Source of the DNA: CAJCIY01 sp036379355
Lineage (GTDB): Bacteria; Actinomycetota; Actinomycetes; Mycobacteriales; CAJCIY01
Direction of reading: 5' to 3'
Length of the DNA stretch: 24,078 nucleotides
NCBI GenBank assembly: GCA_036379355.1
Contig: DASVGV010000007.1
Span: 1 to 24,078, forward strand
The translations under genes and the position numbers were made by a program. The notes beneath the pieces are model-generated. The model was not told the origin of the DNA. It saw only the letters and a program-made list of their open reading frames with translations, and did not search any database. This document shows, piece by piece, positions 7,088-15,183 of the stretch (position 1 is its first letter; every line of letters starts with the position of its first letter).

Positions 7088-8816
7088 GTCACGGACCCGG
7101 CCACGGCGTACCCGTCGCGGCATCGTGGTCGGCGTGTCGGCCGCCGTCATCCTGGCGGCGGCCGGAATCGGCGCGTACGCCTCGACGAACGGACCGTCCA
7201 CCGCTTACCGCACAGCCACCGTGGAGCGGGCGACCGTCGACAAGACGCTCGTCGAGACGGGGACCGCCACCCCGGAGACCTCCGTCGCCGCCTCCTTCGC
7301 CGACAAGGGCACGGTCTCGTCCGTGGCCGTGCAACCCGGGCAGCGGGTGACCGCGGGGCAGCCGCTCGCCCAGCTCGACACGGTGACCCTCGACGCGTCG
7401 CTGGCGGCCGCCCAGGCGACCGCCGCCCAGGACGCGCTGGTGCTCGCGGACGCCGAGAACGGCCAGCTCGTCAGCGCCGGGGGGAACGGGTCCGGCGGCT
7501 CGTTCGGCGGCACCACGACAGCTGAGGACAGCCCCGCCGGCGTGTCGTCGGCCGCCATCTCGACGGCGACGAGCGGCCACGCGACGCCTGCCACGTCCCC
7601 TGGCCGGGGCGCCGGCACGGGCAGCACCTCGCTCACCGGCCTGCAGCAGCAGGTGGTCGACGGCCAGAAGACGCTCGACGGCGACCTGGCGCATGCCGGC
7701 GCCCTGCTCACGGCGGCCGAGTCGGCCTGTCCGACCGACACTGGGTCACGCGGCTCGCCCTCCCCCGGACCGAGCTCCGGCACGTCAACGACCGCGTCCG
7801 CGTCGCCCTCCGCCGCCCCGTCCGCGTCGCCGTCGCCGTCCCCGTCGCCGTCCGGCACGACCGTCGACCCCGCCGACTGCCTGCAGGCCGAGTCCCAGCT
7901 GCTCGGCGCGCAGCGCACCGTGGCCCAGGACGAGACGCAGCTCGGCACTGCCGAGCAGGCGCTCACCTCCGCACTCGACGCCGCCCAGACTGCGCTCTCC
8001 ACCAGCGCGGGCTCGGGGCAAGGCGGCCGGTCGGACACGACGACCGGCCGCTCGGGCGCCACGACCGGGGCGGGCGCGACCCCCACGGCCGCCGACATCG
8101 CCGCGGACCAGGCCGCCCTCGACGCCTCCGACGCGGCCGTCGCCGTGGCACAGCAGAACCTCGCGATGGCGACGCTCACCAGCCCGATCAGCGGCACGGT
8201 CCTGTCCGTCGGCTTCGCGGTCGGCGCTTCTGCCAGCGGGCAGAGCGTCGTCGTCGCCAACCCCGAGGCGTACGTGTTCGACACCACCGTTCCGGTGACC
8301 TCGTACCCCGAGGTGAAGGAGGGCCAGGCCGTCGCGATCGTCCCGGACGGCACCAGCACGACGGTGCACGGCACGGTCGTCCGGATCGGGGCGGCGCCGA
8401 ACTCGAGCGGTGACTACCCGGTGGTGGTCGGTGTCGGCGTCGTGCCGCCGAACGTCCGGAGCGGGTCGACCGCCTCGCTCACCATCACCCTGGCCGCGAC
8501 CCATGCCGGGCTGACGGTGCCCACGTCGGCGCTCACCACCGTCGGGCGGCGCACGATCGTCCGCACCCTGTCCGGCGGCGTCGTCACCCCGGTGCCCGTC
8601 ACCGTCGTGACGATGGGCGCGGTACGCAGCCTCGTGACCGGCGCGCTGTCGGTCGGCGAGCGCGTGGTGCTCGCCGACCTGCACACTCCCGTGCCGGCCA
8701 GCAACAGCACCACCGTCCGTGGCGCCGGCGGGCTCGGGGGCGGTCTCGGCGCCAGCCTGGGTGGGCGTACGACCGGCCTCGGCGGCAGCGGGTTCCGCGG
8801 CGGCCGCGCCGGCTAA
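7080..8816 (+). CDS. HlyD-type membrane fusion (adaptor) protein 2
   Basis: A 578-residue second adaptor. A basic N-terminus (RTRPRRTRR) and a membrane anchor at about 14-35 precede the first lipoyl half-motif (GTVSSVAVQPGQRVTAGQPLAQLD). A long hairpin region interrupted by Ser/Pro/Gly segments follows, then the second half-motif (SPISGTVLSVGFAVGASA), a beta-barrel domain, and a Gly-rich tail. A ~50-residue Ala/Ser/Pro run lies between Cys217 and Cys267, which could close it as a disulfide-capped loop in the middle of the hairpin. GTG 7080 is preferred because AGGGTGG precedes it; it overlaps the DUF5666 gene by 8 nt, and a GTG at 7035 is possible. The 3' end overlaps the convergent kinase gene by 4 nt. 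Confidence 0.88.
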   Translation: MPESRTRPRRTRRGIVVGVSAAVILAAAGIGAYASTNGPSTAYRTATVERATVDKTLVETGTATPETSVAASFADKGTVSSVAVQPGQRVTAGQPLAQLDTVTLDASLAAAQATAAQDALVLADAENGQLVSAGGNGSGGSFGGTTTAEDSPAGVSSAAISTATSGHATPATSPGRGAGTGSTSLTGLQQQVVDGQKTLDGDLAHAGALLTAAESACPTDTGSRGSPSPGPSSGTSTTASASPSAAPSASPSPSPSPSGTTVDPADCLQAESQLLGAQRTVAQDETQLGTAEQALTSALDAAQTALSTSAGSGQGGRSDTTTGRSGATTGAGATPTAADIAADQAALDASDAAVAVAQQNLAMATLTSPISGTVLSVGFAVGASASGQSVVVANPEAYVFDTTVPVTSYPEVKEGQAVAIVPDGTSTTVHGTVVRIGAAPNSSGDYPVVVGVGVVPPNVRSGSTASLTITLAATHAGLTVPTSALTTVGRRTIVRTLSGGVVTPVPVTVVTMGAVRSLVTGALSVGERVVLADLHTPVPASNSTTVRGAGGLGGGLGASLGGRTTGLGGSGFRGGRAG

Positions 8817-10294
8817 CGACGCGCCCCGGCCGCGCCGCGCAGCGGGAGGCGCACCCGGAACAGGGCACCCGCCCCCGGCTGCGACTCGACCTCCGCGGTG
8901 CCGTCGTGCAGGCCGGCGATCGCCGCGACGATGGCGAGGCCGAGGCCCGACCCGCCGTCCTCGCGGGTACGCGACGGGTCGGCGCGCCAGAACCGGTCGA
9001 AGACCCGAGCGGCCGCCTCCGCGTCGAGGCCCGGACCGGCGTCGGCGACCTCCAGGACGGCGTGGGTGCCGTCCACGTACGCGCGCACGTCGACCGGCGT
9101 GCCCGCCGGTGTGTGCGTCCGCGCGTTGCCGAGCAGGTTCGTGGCGATCTGCCGGAGCTGACCGTCGTCGCCGCGCACCAGGACCGGCCCGGCGGACTGC
9201 ACGCGGATCGGGCGGTCCGGCTCGATCGCCAGGGCGTCGTGCACCGCGTCGTCGGCCACCTTCGTGAGATCGACGTCGCGGAGGTCGGGCAAGGGCCCCT
9301 GGTCGAGCCGGGCGAGCTGGAGCAGGTCGTGGACGAGCGACCCCATCCGGACGGCCTCGTCCTCGATGCGGCCCATGACCCGGTCGAGATCCGGACCGGG
9401 CGTCACCGCGCCCTGGCGGTAGAGCTCGGCGAACCCGCGGATGGAGGTGAGCGGCGTCCGCAGCTCATGGCTGGCATCCGCGGCGAACTGCCGCAGCCGG
9501 GACGTCGAGCGTTCGCGGTCACGGAAGGCACGCTGGATCTGCTCCAGCATGCTGTTGAACGCGGTCCCGAGGCGGCCCACCTCGCTGCGCGCATCGGCCA
9601 CCGGAGCCCGCAGCGACAGGTCCCCGGCCGCAATGCCGTCGGCGGTCCGCGTCACCGCGTCCAACGGCCGCATCCCGATCCGTACGACGCCGTACGCGAA
9701 GCCGGTGAGGGCCAGCAGGACCGCGCCGCTGACGGCGATGTCGATGAGCAGCAGCTGGTCGGTGGTCGACCGGAGCTCGCGCAGTGACTGGCCCACGATC
9801 AGGGTCCCGCTGCGGTCGGCGAGTGGTGTGGCCACGATGCGCCACTGCGAGGACCCGGTCGTCGAACGCACCGTCATCGCCTGCCCGGACCGCGCGGTGG
9901 CTTCGGCGAGGGTGAGGTGCGGGAGCACCGCCGGGGCGAGCGTGCTGTTCTGGCTGCCGTTGAGCACCACGGCGCCGGTCGGCGACAGGCAGGCCTCGAA
10001 GAACGTGTCCGGGCCGCGCCGCGACCCGGTCGTCCCGGTCGTGCGCGGCCGGCAGACCACGTCCAGCAGCGTCGCGCCGTCGCGGTGCGCGCCCGCGAAC
10101 GGCGACCGACCACGGCCGTCGAGGCCGTGCAGCTCCTGGTCGATGCGGTTCAGCTGGGAGTGCCGCAGCACCTGCACGCCGATCACGTCGGCGACCGCGA
10201 GGCCGATGGCCGCCAGCACGAGCACCCCGAGGACCAGCCGGGCCCGCAGCGAGGTCGGACGGAGCCAGGCCCGGCGCGGTCGAAGTCGTCGCAC
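8813..10294 (-). CDS. Two-component sensor histidine kinase (HAMP, HisKA, HATPase)
   Basis: A 493-residue membrane kinase. Membrane segments are at about 18-40 and 183-205, with a ~140-residue extracytoplasmic sensor between them that contains two cysteines (81 and 102). Then come HAMP (about 206-258), the HisKA H-box DASHELRTPLTS with phospho-acceptor His276, the N-box (NLLGNA near 386-391), DAGPG (418-422), FDRFWR, and GSGLGL (448-453). It belongs to the OmpR-partner class and should phosphorylate the regulator encoded 27 nt upstream. It starts with GTG. It is tail-to-tail with the transport operon, which suggests, but does not show, that it senses envelope stress or the transported compound. 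Confidence 0.95.
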   Translation of the reverse strand: MRRLRPRRAWLRPTSLRARLVLGVLVLAAIGLAVADVIGVQVLRHSQLNRIDQELHGLDGRGRSPFAGAHRDGATLLDVVCRPRTTGTTGSRRGPDTFFEACLSPTGAVVLNGSQNSTLAPAVLPHLTLAEATARSGQAMTVRSTTGSSQWRIVATPLADRSGTLIVGQSLRELRSTTDQLLLIDIAVSGAVLLALTGFAYGVVRIGMRPLDAVTRTADGIAAGDLSLRAPVADARSEVGRLGTAFNSMLEQIQRAFRDRERSTSRLRQFAADASHELRTPLTSIRGFAELYRQGAVTPGPDLDRVMGRIEDEAVRMGSLVHDLLQLARLDQGPLPDLRDVDLTKVADDAVHDALAIEPDRPIRVQSAGPVLVRGDDGQLRQIATNLLGNARTHTPAGTPVDVRAYVDGTHAVLEVADAGPGLDAEAAARVFDRFWRADPSRTREDGGSGLGLAIVAAIAGLHDGTAEVESQPGAGALFRVRLPLRGAAGARR

Positions 10295-10321
10295 GGCGCC
10301 GTGTCTAGCCGACGCGGCGCG

Positions 10322-11074
10322 TCAGCGGGCGCCGGCGACGCGCAGCACGTAGCCGACGCCGCGCACGGTGTGGATGAGCTTCGGCTCGGTCGTGTCGACC
10401 TTGCGCCGCAGGTAGGAGATGTACGACTCGACGACGCCGGTGTCGCCGCCGAAGTCGTAGCTCCACACGTGCTCGAGCAGCTGCGGCTTGGACAGCACCC
10501 GGCCGGCGTTCGCGAGCAGGTGCCGCAGCAGCGCGAACTCGGTCGGCGACAGCGAGATCTCGACACCCGCGCGGCGGACGACGTGCTGGTCCTCGTCGAG
10601 CTCCAGGTCGGCGTACGAGAGGACCGCGCTGGCACGTTCGTGCGGCGCCTGGCCGTGCGTCCGGCGAAGGACGGCGCGGATGCGGGCCACCACCTCTTCC
10701 AAGGAGAACGGCTTGGTGACGTAGTCGTCGCCACCGAGGGTCAGCCCGCTGACCGTGTCGCGCGCGTCGTCGCGGGCGGTGAGGAACAGCACGCCCATCG
10801 CGCGGTCGTCCGCGCGCAGCGCCCGGCACACCTCGAAGCCGTCCATGTCCGGAAGCATCACGTCGAGCACGACGAGGTCCGGACGGAAGTCGCGGCAGGC
10901 GTGGACCGCACTGCGGCCGTCGGCCACCGCCCGGACGTCGAAGCCGACGAACGACAGCGCGGTCAGCAGCAGCTCCCGGATGTTGGCTTCGTCGTCGACC
11001 ACCAGGATGCGCGGAGGCGATGCGTTCTGGGCGGCGGGCACGGCGGCTCCGGTGGTCTGGGGCGAGACACTCAT
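10322..11074 (-). CDS. OmpR/PhoP-family response regulator
   Basis: A 250-residue transcription factor. The receiver domain has acidic pocket Asp27-Asp28 (VVDDEAN), phospho-acceptor Asp71 (LDVMLPDMDG), Thr99 and Lys121 (KPF). The winged-helix effector domain is at about 150-246 (LSPTEFALLRHLLANAGRVLS, then SYISYLRRKVD and GVGYVLR). It lies 27 nt before the kinase gene and surely forms a pair with it. The ATG at 11074 gives a 22-residue lead before the receiver; the frame remains open much further upstream into the DUF1023 gene, and an ATG at 11107 is an alternative. Neither start has a strong ribosome binding site. Likely targets are its own operon and the convergent transporter genes (inference). 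Confidence 0.95.
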   Translation of the reverse strand: MSVSPQTTGAAVPAAQNASPPRILVVDDEANIRELLLTALSFVGFDVRAVADGRSAVHACRDFRPDLVVLDVMLPDMDGFEVCRALRADDRAMGVLFLTARDDARDTVSGLTLGGDDYVTKPFSLEEVVARIRAVLRRTHGQAPHERASAVLSYADLELDEDQHVVRRAGVEISLSPTEFALLRHLLANAGRVLSKPQLLEHVWSYDFGGDTGVVESYISYLRRKVDTTEPKLIHTVRGVGYVLRVAGAR

Positions 11075-11111
11075 GGCCTGCAGGGTGGCGGCTGTTCCTG
11101 TCAACATCCCG

Positions 11112-12500
11112 TCATCGGCCTGAACGTCGGCGAAGAGAGCAACGCTGGTCGGTGGTCGGCACCCGGCGACCTGCGGCGAGCGCCGCGATCCGGCGGACCG
11201 ACACGCTGCCCGGCGCGAAGTAGCTGTCGTGGATCGGGAAGTCGACGGAGACCGGCAGCCGCTGGGGTGTGTCGTCGGCGCTCGCCACCTGGACGGCTCC
11301 GGGCAGGCAGACCGGGTCGCCGCCCAGGTGCCCGATGCCGAGCGCACCAGTGCCACGGTCGACCAGGAGTCCGGTGAGCGGGCCGGCCGCGTCGGCGAGG
11401 TCGACAAGTGTGTGCTGCAGCACCTGCGCGTCCTTGATCGGGTCGCGGGCGTCCTGCAGGACGTAGGTCGGGACGTTCCCGAGGTCGTGCACGTCGTCGA
11501 CCGTGGGCCCGAAGCCCGCCGGTGCCACCCCCACGAGCGCGTCGGGGCGCAGGCCCTCGTGCACCGCCAGGCCGGCCACCACCGCCCCGTAGCTGTGGCC
11601 GACCAGCGTGAGTCGGCTGCCATGGGCCAGCGGCAGCCCCCGGGCGAACGCGGTGAGCTCCGGGGCCGCGGTGTGGGCCCAGTGCTGGAGCGCCGCCTCC
11701 GGCAGGTTCGGCGGCTCGGGCGCGCCGAGCCACGCGATCAGGGCGGCGTCGCCACCGGTCTCCTCGCGCAACGCGGACCAGAGGGCGTCACCGCGCCGGG
11801 CCGTCGACGCCCAGCGCCGCTCGCTGGTGGTGGTGCCCGGGACGAAGAGCAGCACGCGAGACGCCGCCGTCACGTCGCCCCAGACCTCGGCGACCCGGCC
11901 GTCGCCCGCCAGCAGCCACGAACGCCCGGCGGTGGCAACCCCCTCGCGCGCGAGGACCACCGGCGCGGCGACCAGCCGCGCGGCCACCGGCGCCGCCAGG
12001 TCGCCGGCGGCCGCCGCGGGTTCGAGCGCGCCCAGGAGCGCGGCGTCCGCCGGCCCGACGCCGGCCCATCCGGACGCAGCCACCCGCTCGGCCAGCGCCG
12101 TCTCGGGATCGTGGACCGGCGACCACGGGAGGCCACGCAGCCGGTGGTCACACGCCCGATCCGCCTGCGCCACCTCGTCGCGGGCGTCGTCGCGGAGCCG
12201 CTGGGCGACCTCCGGCGCCACCCCGGCGAGCAGCGCACGATCGGCTGCGACCTCGAGCTCGGCCGCCCGCCGCAGCGACGCGGCCAGCGCGACCAGCGCG
12301 TCCGCCGCTGCCACGAGCAGGGCGCGCAACCGGGTCTGCTCGCCCGCCGTGGCCAGAAAGGCCCAGTGGGCGCTGCGCCCGGCGGGACCGGTCCACAGCG
12401 GCCAGAACATGTCCGGCGCGTCGGCGACCGCCGCACCCAGTCGCCGCGCCGCGGCGACCAGCGCGCCCGCTTCGGCGCCGGCCGCGGGGCGCGGGTTCAC
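11112..12500 (-). CDS. DUF1023-type alpha/beta hydrolase
   Basis: A 462-residue protein. The C-terminal half is an alpha/beta hydrolase of the actinobacterial DUF1023 (PF06259) kind, with an LFVPGTTTS oxyanion-region strand, nucleophile elbow GHSYG (Ser303), an acidic candidate at Asp350 or Asp353 (LQDARDPI) and a candidate His424 near the end. The N-terminal ~210 residues are alanine-rich and helical, resembling the WXG100-like helical modules often joined to DUF1023 domains. It starts with GTG in a 4-nt GTGA overlap with the small upstream gene, so the two are co-translated. No signal peptide is seen. The substrate is unknown; a lipase/esterase-like activity is only inference. Confidence 0.88.
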   Translation of the reverse strand: MNPRPAAGAEAGALVAAARRLGAAVADAPDMFWPLWTGPAGRSAHWAFLATAGEQTRLRALLVAAADALVALAASLRRAAELEVAADRALLAGVAPEVAQRLRDDARDEVAQADRACDHRLRGLPWSPVHDPETALAERVAASGWAGVGPADAALLGALEPAAAAGDLAAPVAARLVAAPVVLAREGVATAGRSWLLAGDGRVAEVWGDVTAASRVLLFVPGTTTSERRWASTARRGDALWSALREETGGDAALIAWLGAPEPPNLPEAALQHWAHTAAPELTAFARGLPLAHGSRLTLVGHSYGAVVAGLAVHEGLRPDALVGVAPAGFGPTVDDVHDLGNVPTYVLQDARDPIKDAQVLQHTLVDLADAAGPLTGLLVDRGTGALGIGHLGGDPVCLPGAVQVASADDTPQRLPVSVDFPIHDSYFAPGSVSVRRIAALAAGRRVPTTDQRCSLRRRSGR

Positions 12501-12775
12501 GAGGCGAGCCTCGTCTCGACGTCGACGTAGTCACCCCGAGCCCGCGCGACGTCACGCGCCAGCGCGCCCCACCGCGCCTGCAGGTCCTCCGCCTGACGTG
12601 ACCAGATCCGCCCCAGCTCGGTGAGCGTGGCTGCCGACGCGAGGCCACCCAGCGCACCGGTGCCGGCCGCCAGTGCCGCACCCAGCGCGGCGGGGTCGGG
12701 ACCGGCGCCCGCGGCCGTGCGCGCGAGCGCGACCAGCGCGTCGGGGGTGACGGTGATGCGAGCAGTCAGATCCAC
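12497..12775 (-). CDS. Small WXG100-like helical-hairpin protein
   Basis: A 92-residue, alanine-rich protein. The helix-rich layout, size near 100 and central W (IWSRQAEDL, then LQARWGALARDV) recall ESX/type VII-type WXG100 proteins, but the exact W-x-G hairpin turn is absent. It directly precedes and overlaps the DUF1023 hydrolase, a pairing that fits a chaperone/partner or carrier role for the hydrolase's N-terminal helical module. It starts with GTG without a clear ribosome binding site, so the start is uncertain. No ESX core genes (EccC ATPase, EccB/D/E, mycosin) are in the window. Confidence 0.6.
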   Translation of the reverse strand: MDLTARITVTPDALVALARTAAGAGPDPAALGAALAAGTGALGGLASAATLTELGRIWSRQAEDLQARWGALARDVARARGDYVDVETRLAS

Positions 12776-12861
12776 GGCGACTACGAAACGACGGGGCCTG
12801 CGTGTGCACGGAGTCGACGTCCACAGGAATAGCGGGATCGGTCGCGGGCATTCGGTCCGCT

Positions 12862-13890
12862 GTGACGCGACTGCGCCGGAGCGACTGCGCCGGCCGTGGT
12901 TTCCGGCGGGTACGACGGGGGCGCGGGTTCTCGTACCTCGACGACGAGGGGCGCCCGATCACGGACCCCGACGTCCGGGCTCGCATCGAGGCGCTCGTCC
13001 TTCCCCCGGCCTGGAAGGACGTCTGGATCTGTCCCTGGCCCAACGGGCACATCCAGGCGACGGGGGTCGATGCCGCCGGGCGCCGGCAGTACCGCTATCA
13101 CGACGTCTGGCGGACCACCCGCGACCGCGCCAAGCACGAGCGGGTCCTCGAGGTCGCGGCACGCCTCCCCGCGGCCCGGGAGACCTTCGCGGCCGATCTG
13201 GCGCGCCCCGGTATGCCGAGGGCGCGGGTGCTGGCGGCCGCGGCCCGGCTGCTGGACCTCGGGTTCTTCCGCATCGGCTCCGAGCAGTACGAAGAGGAGA
13301 ACGGCACGTTCGGCCTGACCACGCTGCACCGGCGGCACGTGACCGTCTCCGCGGGCCGGGTGACGTTCGACTACGTCGCCAAGTCCGGCCAGCACCGGAT
13401 GACCTCGATCGCGGATCCGGCTGTGATCGCCGTCGTGGAGACGCTGCGTCGCCGGCGGTTCGGCCCGGAGCACCTGCTGGCGTGCAAGGAGGGCCGCCGA
13501 TGGCGCGAGCTGGATGCCGACGACGTGAACGCGTACCTGCGCGAGACGATCGTCGGGCCCAAGGGCGACCTCGATGTGAGCGCCAAGGACTTCCGTACCT
13601 GGCACGGCACCGTGCTGATGGCTGTCGCGCTCGCGGTGAACGAGCACCCGGCGGGTCCGTCGGCCGCCAAACGGATGCTGGCCCGGGCGTACGCCGAGGT
13701 CGCGTTCTATCTCGGCAACACCCCGGCGGTGGCGCGGAGCTCGTACGTCGACCCGCGAGTCGTCGACCTCTGGCGCGATCGCGTGACGATCCGTGCCGCG
13801 CTGGACGACCTGGGAGACCAGGCCACCGTGGGCGAACCGGCGACCCAGGGCGCGGTCGAGGCTGCGGTGCTGGACCTGCTCGCCCGTTGA
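12862..13890 (+). CDS. DNA topoisomerase IB (poxvirus-type, bacterial)
   Basis: A 342-residue type IB topoisomerase that relaxes supercoils through a transient 3'-phosphotyrosyl link. The N-terminal domain has GRGFSYLDDEG, LVLPPAWKDVWICPWPNGHIQATG and RRQYRYHDVWR, all typical. The catalytic domain has an Arg-rich RIGSEQYEEENGTFGLTTLHRRHV stretch, a Lys-containing VSAKDFRTWHGT, and the active-site Tyr295 in NTPAVARSSYVDP. The GTG at 12862 (VTRLRRSD) matches where the family usually begins. An in-frame GTG at 12802 would add 20 residues with no family sequence; neither start has a strong ribosome binding site. The gene is divergent from the WXG100-like gene. Confidence 0.93.
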   Translation: MTRLRRSDCAGRGFRRVRRGRGFSYLDDEGRPITDPDVRARIEALVLPPAWKDVWICPWPNGHIQATGVDAAGRRQYRYHDVWRTTRDRAKHERVLEVAARLPAARETFAADLARPGMPRARVLAAAARLLDLGFFRIGSEQYEEENGTFGLTTLHRRHVTVSAGRVTFDYVAKSGQHRMTSIADPAVIAVVETLRRRRFGPEHLLACKEGRRWRELDADDVNAYLRETIVGPKGDLDVSAKDFRTWHGTVLMAVALAVNEHPAGPSAAKRMLARAYAEVAFYLGNTPAVARSSYVDPRVVDLWRDRVTIRAALDDLGDQATVGEPATQGAVEAAVLDLLAR

Positions 13891-13896
13891 CGTAGG

Positions 13897-13914
13897 CGTC
13901 ACGAGACGGTGACG
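13897..13914 (+). terminator. Weak hairpin after topoisomerase gene
   Basis: CGTCAC and GTGACG pair over a 6-nt loop seven bases after the topoisomerase stop. There is no T-tract. The rest of the 135-bp gap to the next gene shows no other feature I can support. Confidence 0.25.
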
Positions 13915-14025
13915 ATTCCAGGACGCAGGCAACCACTACCCCGCGCACGGCGTGTCCTACAGGACGTCGCGCGATCCGGAGTCACCGGACGCACGGCGGG
14001 CACTGCGAGAGAGAATGGGACGGTC

Positions 14026-15168
14026 ATGCGCGCTCGGACCTGGACAGCGATCACCGCGTCGGTGATCGCTGCCGTGGCCGCCGGAACGGTGGGCGCGGTC
14101 GCCACGCTCGGGCACGCGGACGTCGCGGCGCCCGGTCACGCGTCCGCCACCGATGTCGCGGCCACGCGGGCCGTCACGCCGCCGCCCCCGCCCCTCACCG
14201 TCACGTCCGTGGAGCACGCCGGCGACACCACCATGCCCACCCTGCTCGGCGCGGTGACGGTGACGTTCTCCTCTCCGGTCGCCGCCACCGTCCGGCCACT
14301 GCTGTCCCCCGCGCTGGCCGGCGCGTGGGTCCAGCCGTCCCCGACGAAGCTCGTGTTCATGCCGACGGAGGTGCCGCTGCCGCTGCAGAAACTCACCCTG
14401 ACCGTCGCCGCCGGAACCCAGGACCTCGCCGGCGGCGTCCTCGCGGCGGCGTCGACGACCACGTGGACCACGCGTGCCGCCGACCCGGCACGGCTCCAAC
14501 AGCTGCTCGCGGAGGACGGCTACCTGCCGCTGTCGTTCACCCCGGCGGCGGCCGAGCCGACCACGGCGCCGGCCCTCGCTGCGAGCGCCTTCGCACCCGT
14601 CGCGGGGTCGTACGCCTGGCGCTTCACCCCGCCACCCACCCTGCGGGCGCTCTTCACCGGCACCACGTCGTCCCTGCTCACGCACGGTGCCCTGCTCGCG
14701 TTCGAGGCCGACCACCACCTCGCCGCGGACGGGATCGCCGGCCCGGCCGTCTGGACGGCGCTCACCGGCTCGCTCGCGGACGGCGCCCGCAACAGCACCC
14801 CGTACACGTACGTGCTGGTCAACAAGACGGTGCCGCAGCAGCTGGTCCTGTACCGCGACGGCGCGCCCGTCCTCACCACCCCCGCGAACACCGGCGTGGC
14901 GGGCGCGCAGACACCGGACGGCAGCTGGGCCGTCTACGCGCGCTACACCAGCCAGACCATGAGCGGGACCAACCCGGACGGGACCCACTACAGCGACCCG
15001 GGCGTGCCGTGGATCAGCTACTTCTACGGCGGCGACGCGGTGCACGGGTTCCCGCGCGCCTCGTACGGAACCCCGCAGAGCGTGGGGTGCGTCGAGCTGC
15101 CGATCGCGACCGCCCAGCAGGTCTACGGCCTCATGGGGTACGGCGACATCGTCACGGTCGTCGGCTAG
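14026..15168 (+). CDS. L,D-transpeptidase (YkuD) with peptidoglycan-binding domain
   Basis: A 380-residue exported cell-wall enzyme. The N-terminal hydrophobic segment is at about 8-28. An Ig-like region follows (about 55-150, with TFSSPV and LTLTVAAGT), then a PG_binding_1-like helical domain (LLAFEADHHLAADGIAGPAVWTAL), then the YkuD catalytic domain. The catalytic motif is HGFPRASYG...SVGCVEL, with His340 and nucleophile Cys355. Such enzymes make 3-3 cross-links in peptidoglycan or attach proteins to it. The ATG at 14026 begins the signal/anchor; the frame extends upstream to 13909 but that stretch is proline/arginine-rich and unlike the family. It converges on the FAD oxidase gene with 15 bases between stops. 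Confidence 0.93.
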   Translation: MRARTWTAITASVIAAVAAGTVGAVATLGHADVAAPGHASATDVAATRAVTPPPPPLTVTSVEHAGDTTMPTLLGAVTVTFSSPVAATVRPLLSPALAGAWVQPSPTKLVFMPTEVPLPLQKLTLTVAAGTQDLAGGVLAAASTTTWTTRAADPARLQQLLAEDGYLPLSFTPAAAEPTTAPALAASAFAPVAGSYAWRFTPPPTLRALFTGTTSSLLTHGALLAFEADHHLAADGIAGPAVWTALTGSLADGARNSTPYTYVLVNKTVPQQLVLYRDGAPVLTTPANTGVAGAQTPDGSWAVYARYTSQTMSGTNPDGTHYSDPGVPWISYFYGGDAVHGFPRASYGTPQSVGCVELPIATAQQVYGLMGYGDIVTVVG

Positions 15169-15183
15169 GCGCCCGGCCCCGAG

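Noticed and set aside
9917..11377. 486-residue plus-strand open frame
   Set aside because: Antisense to the kinase/regulator pair, which carry full motifs; no recognisable domain.
11112..12775. ESX/type VII secretion locus
   Set aside because: No EccC, EccB, EccD, EccE or mycosin gene in the window; only the small helical protein and DUF1023 hydrolase are present.
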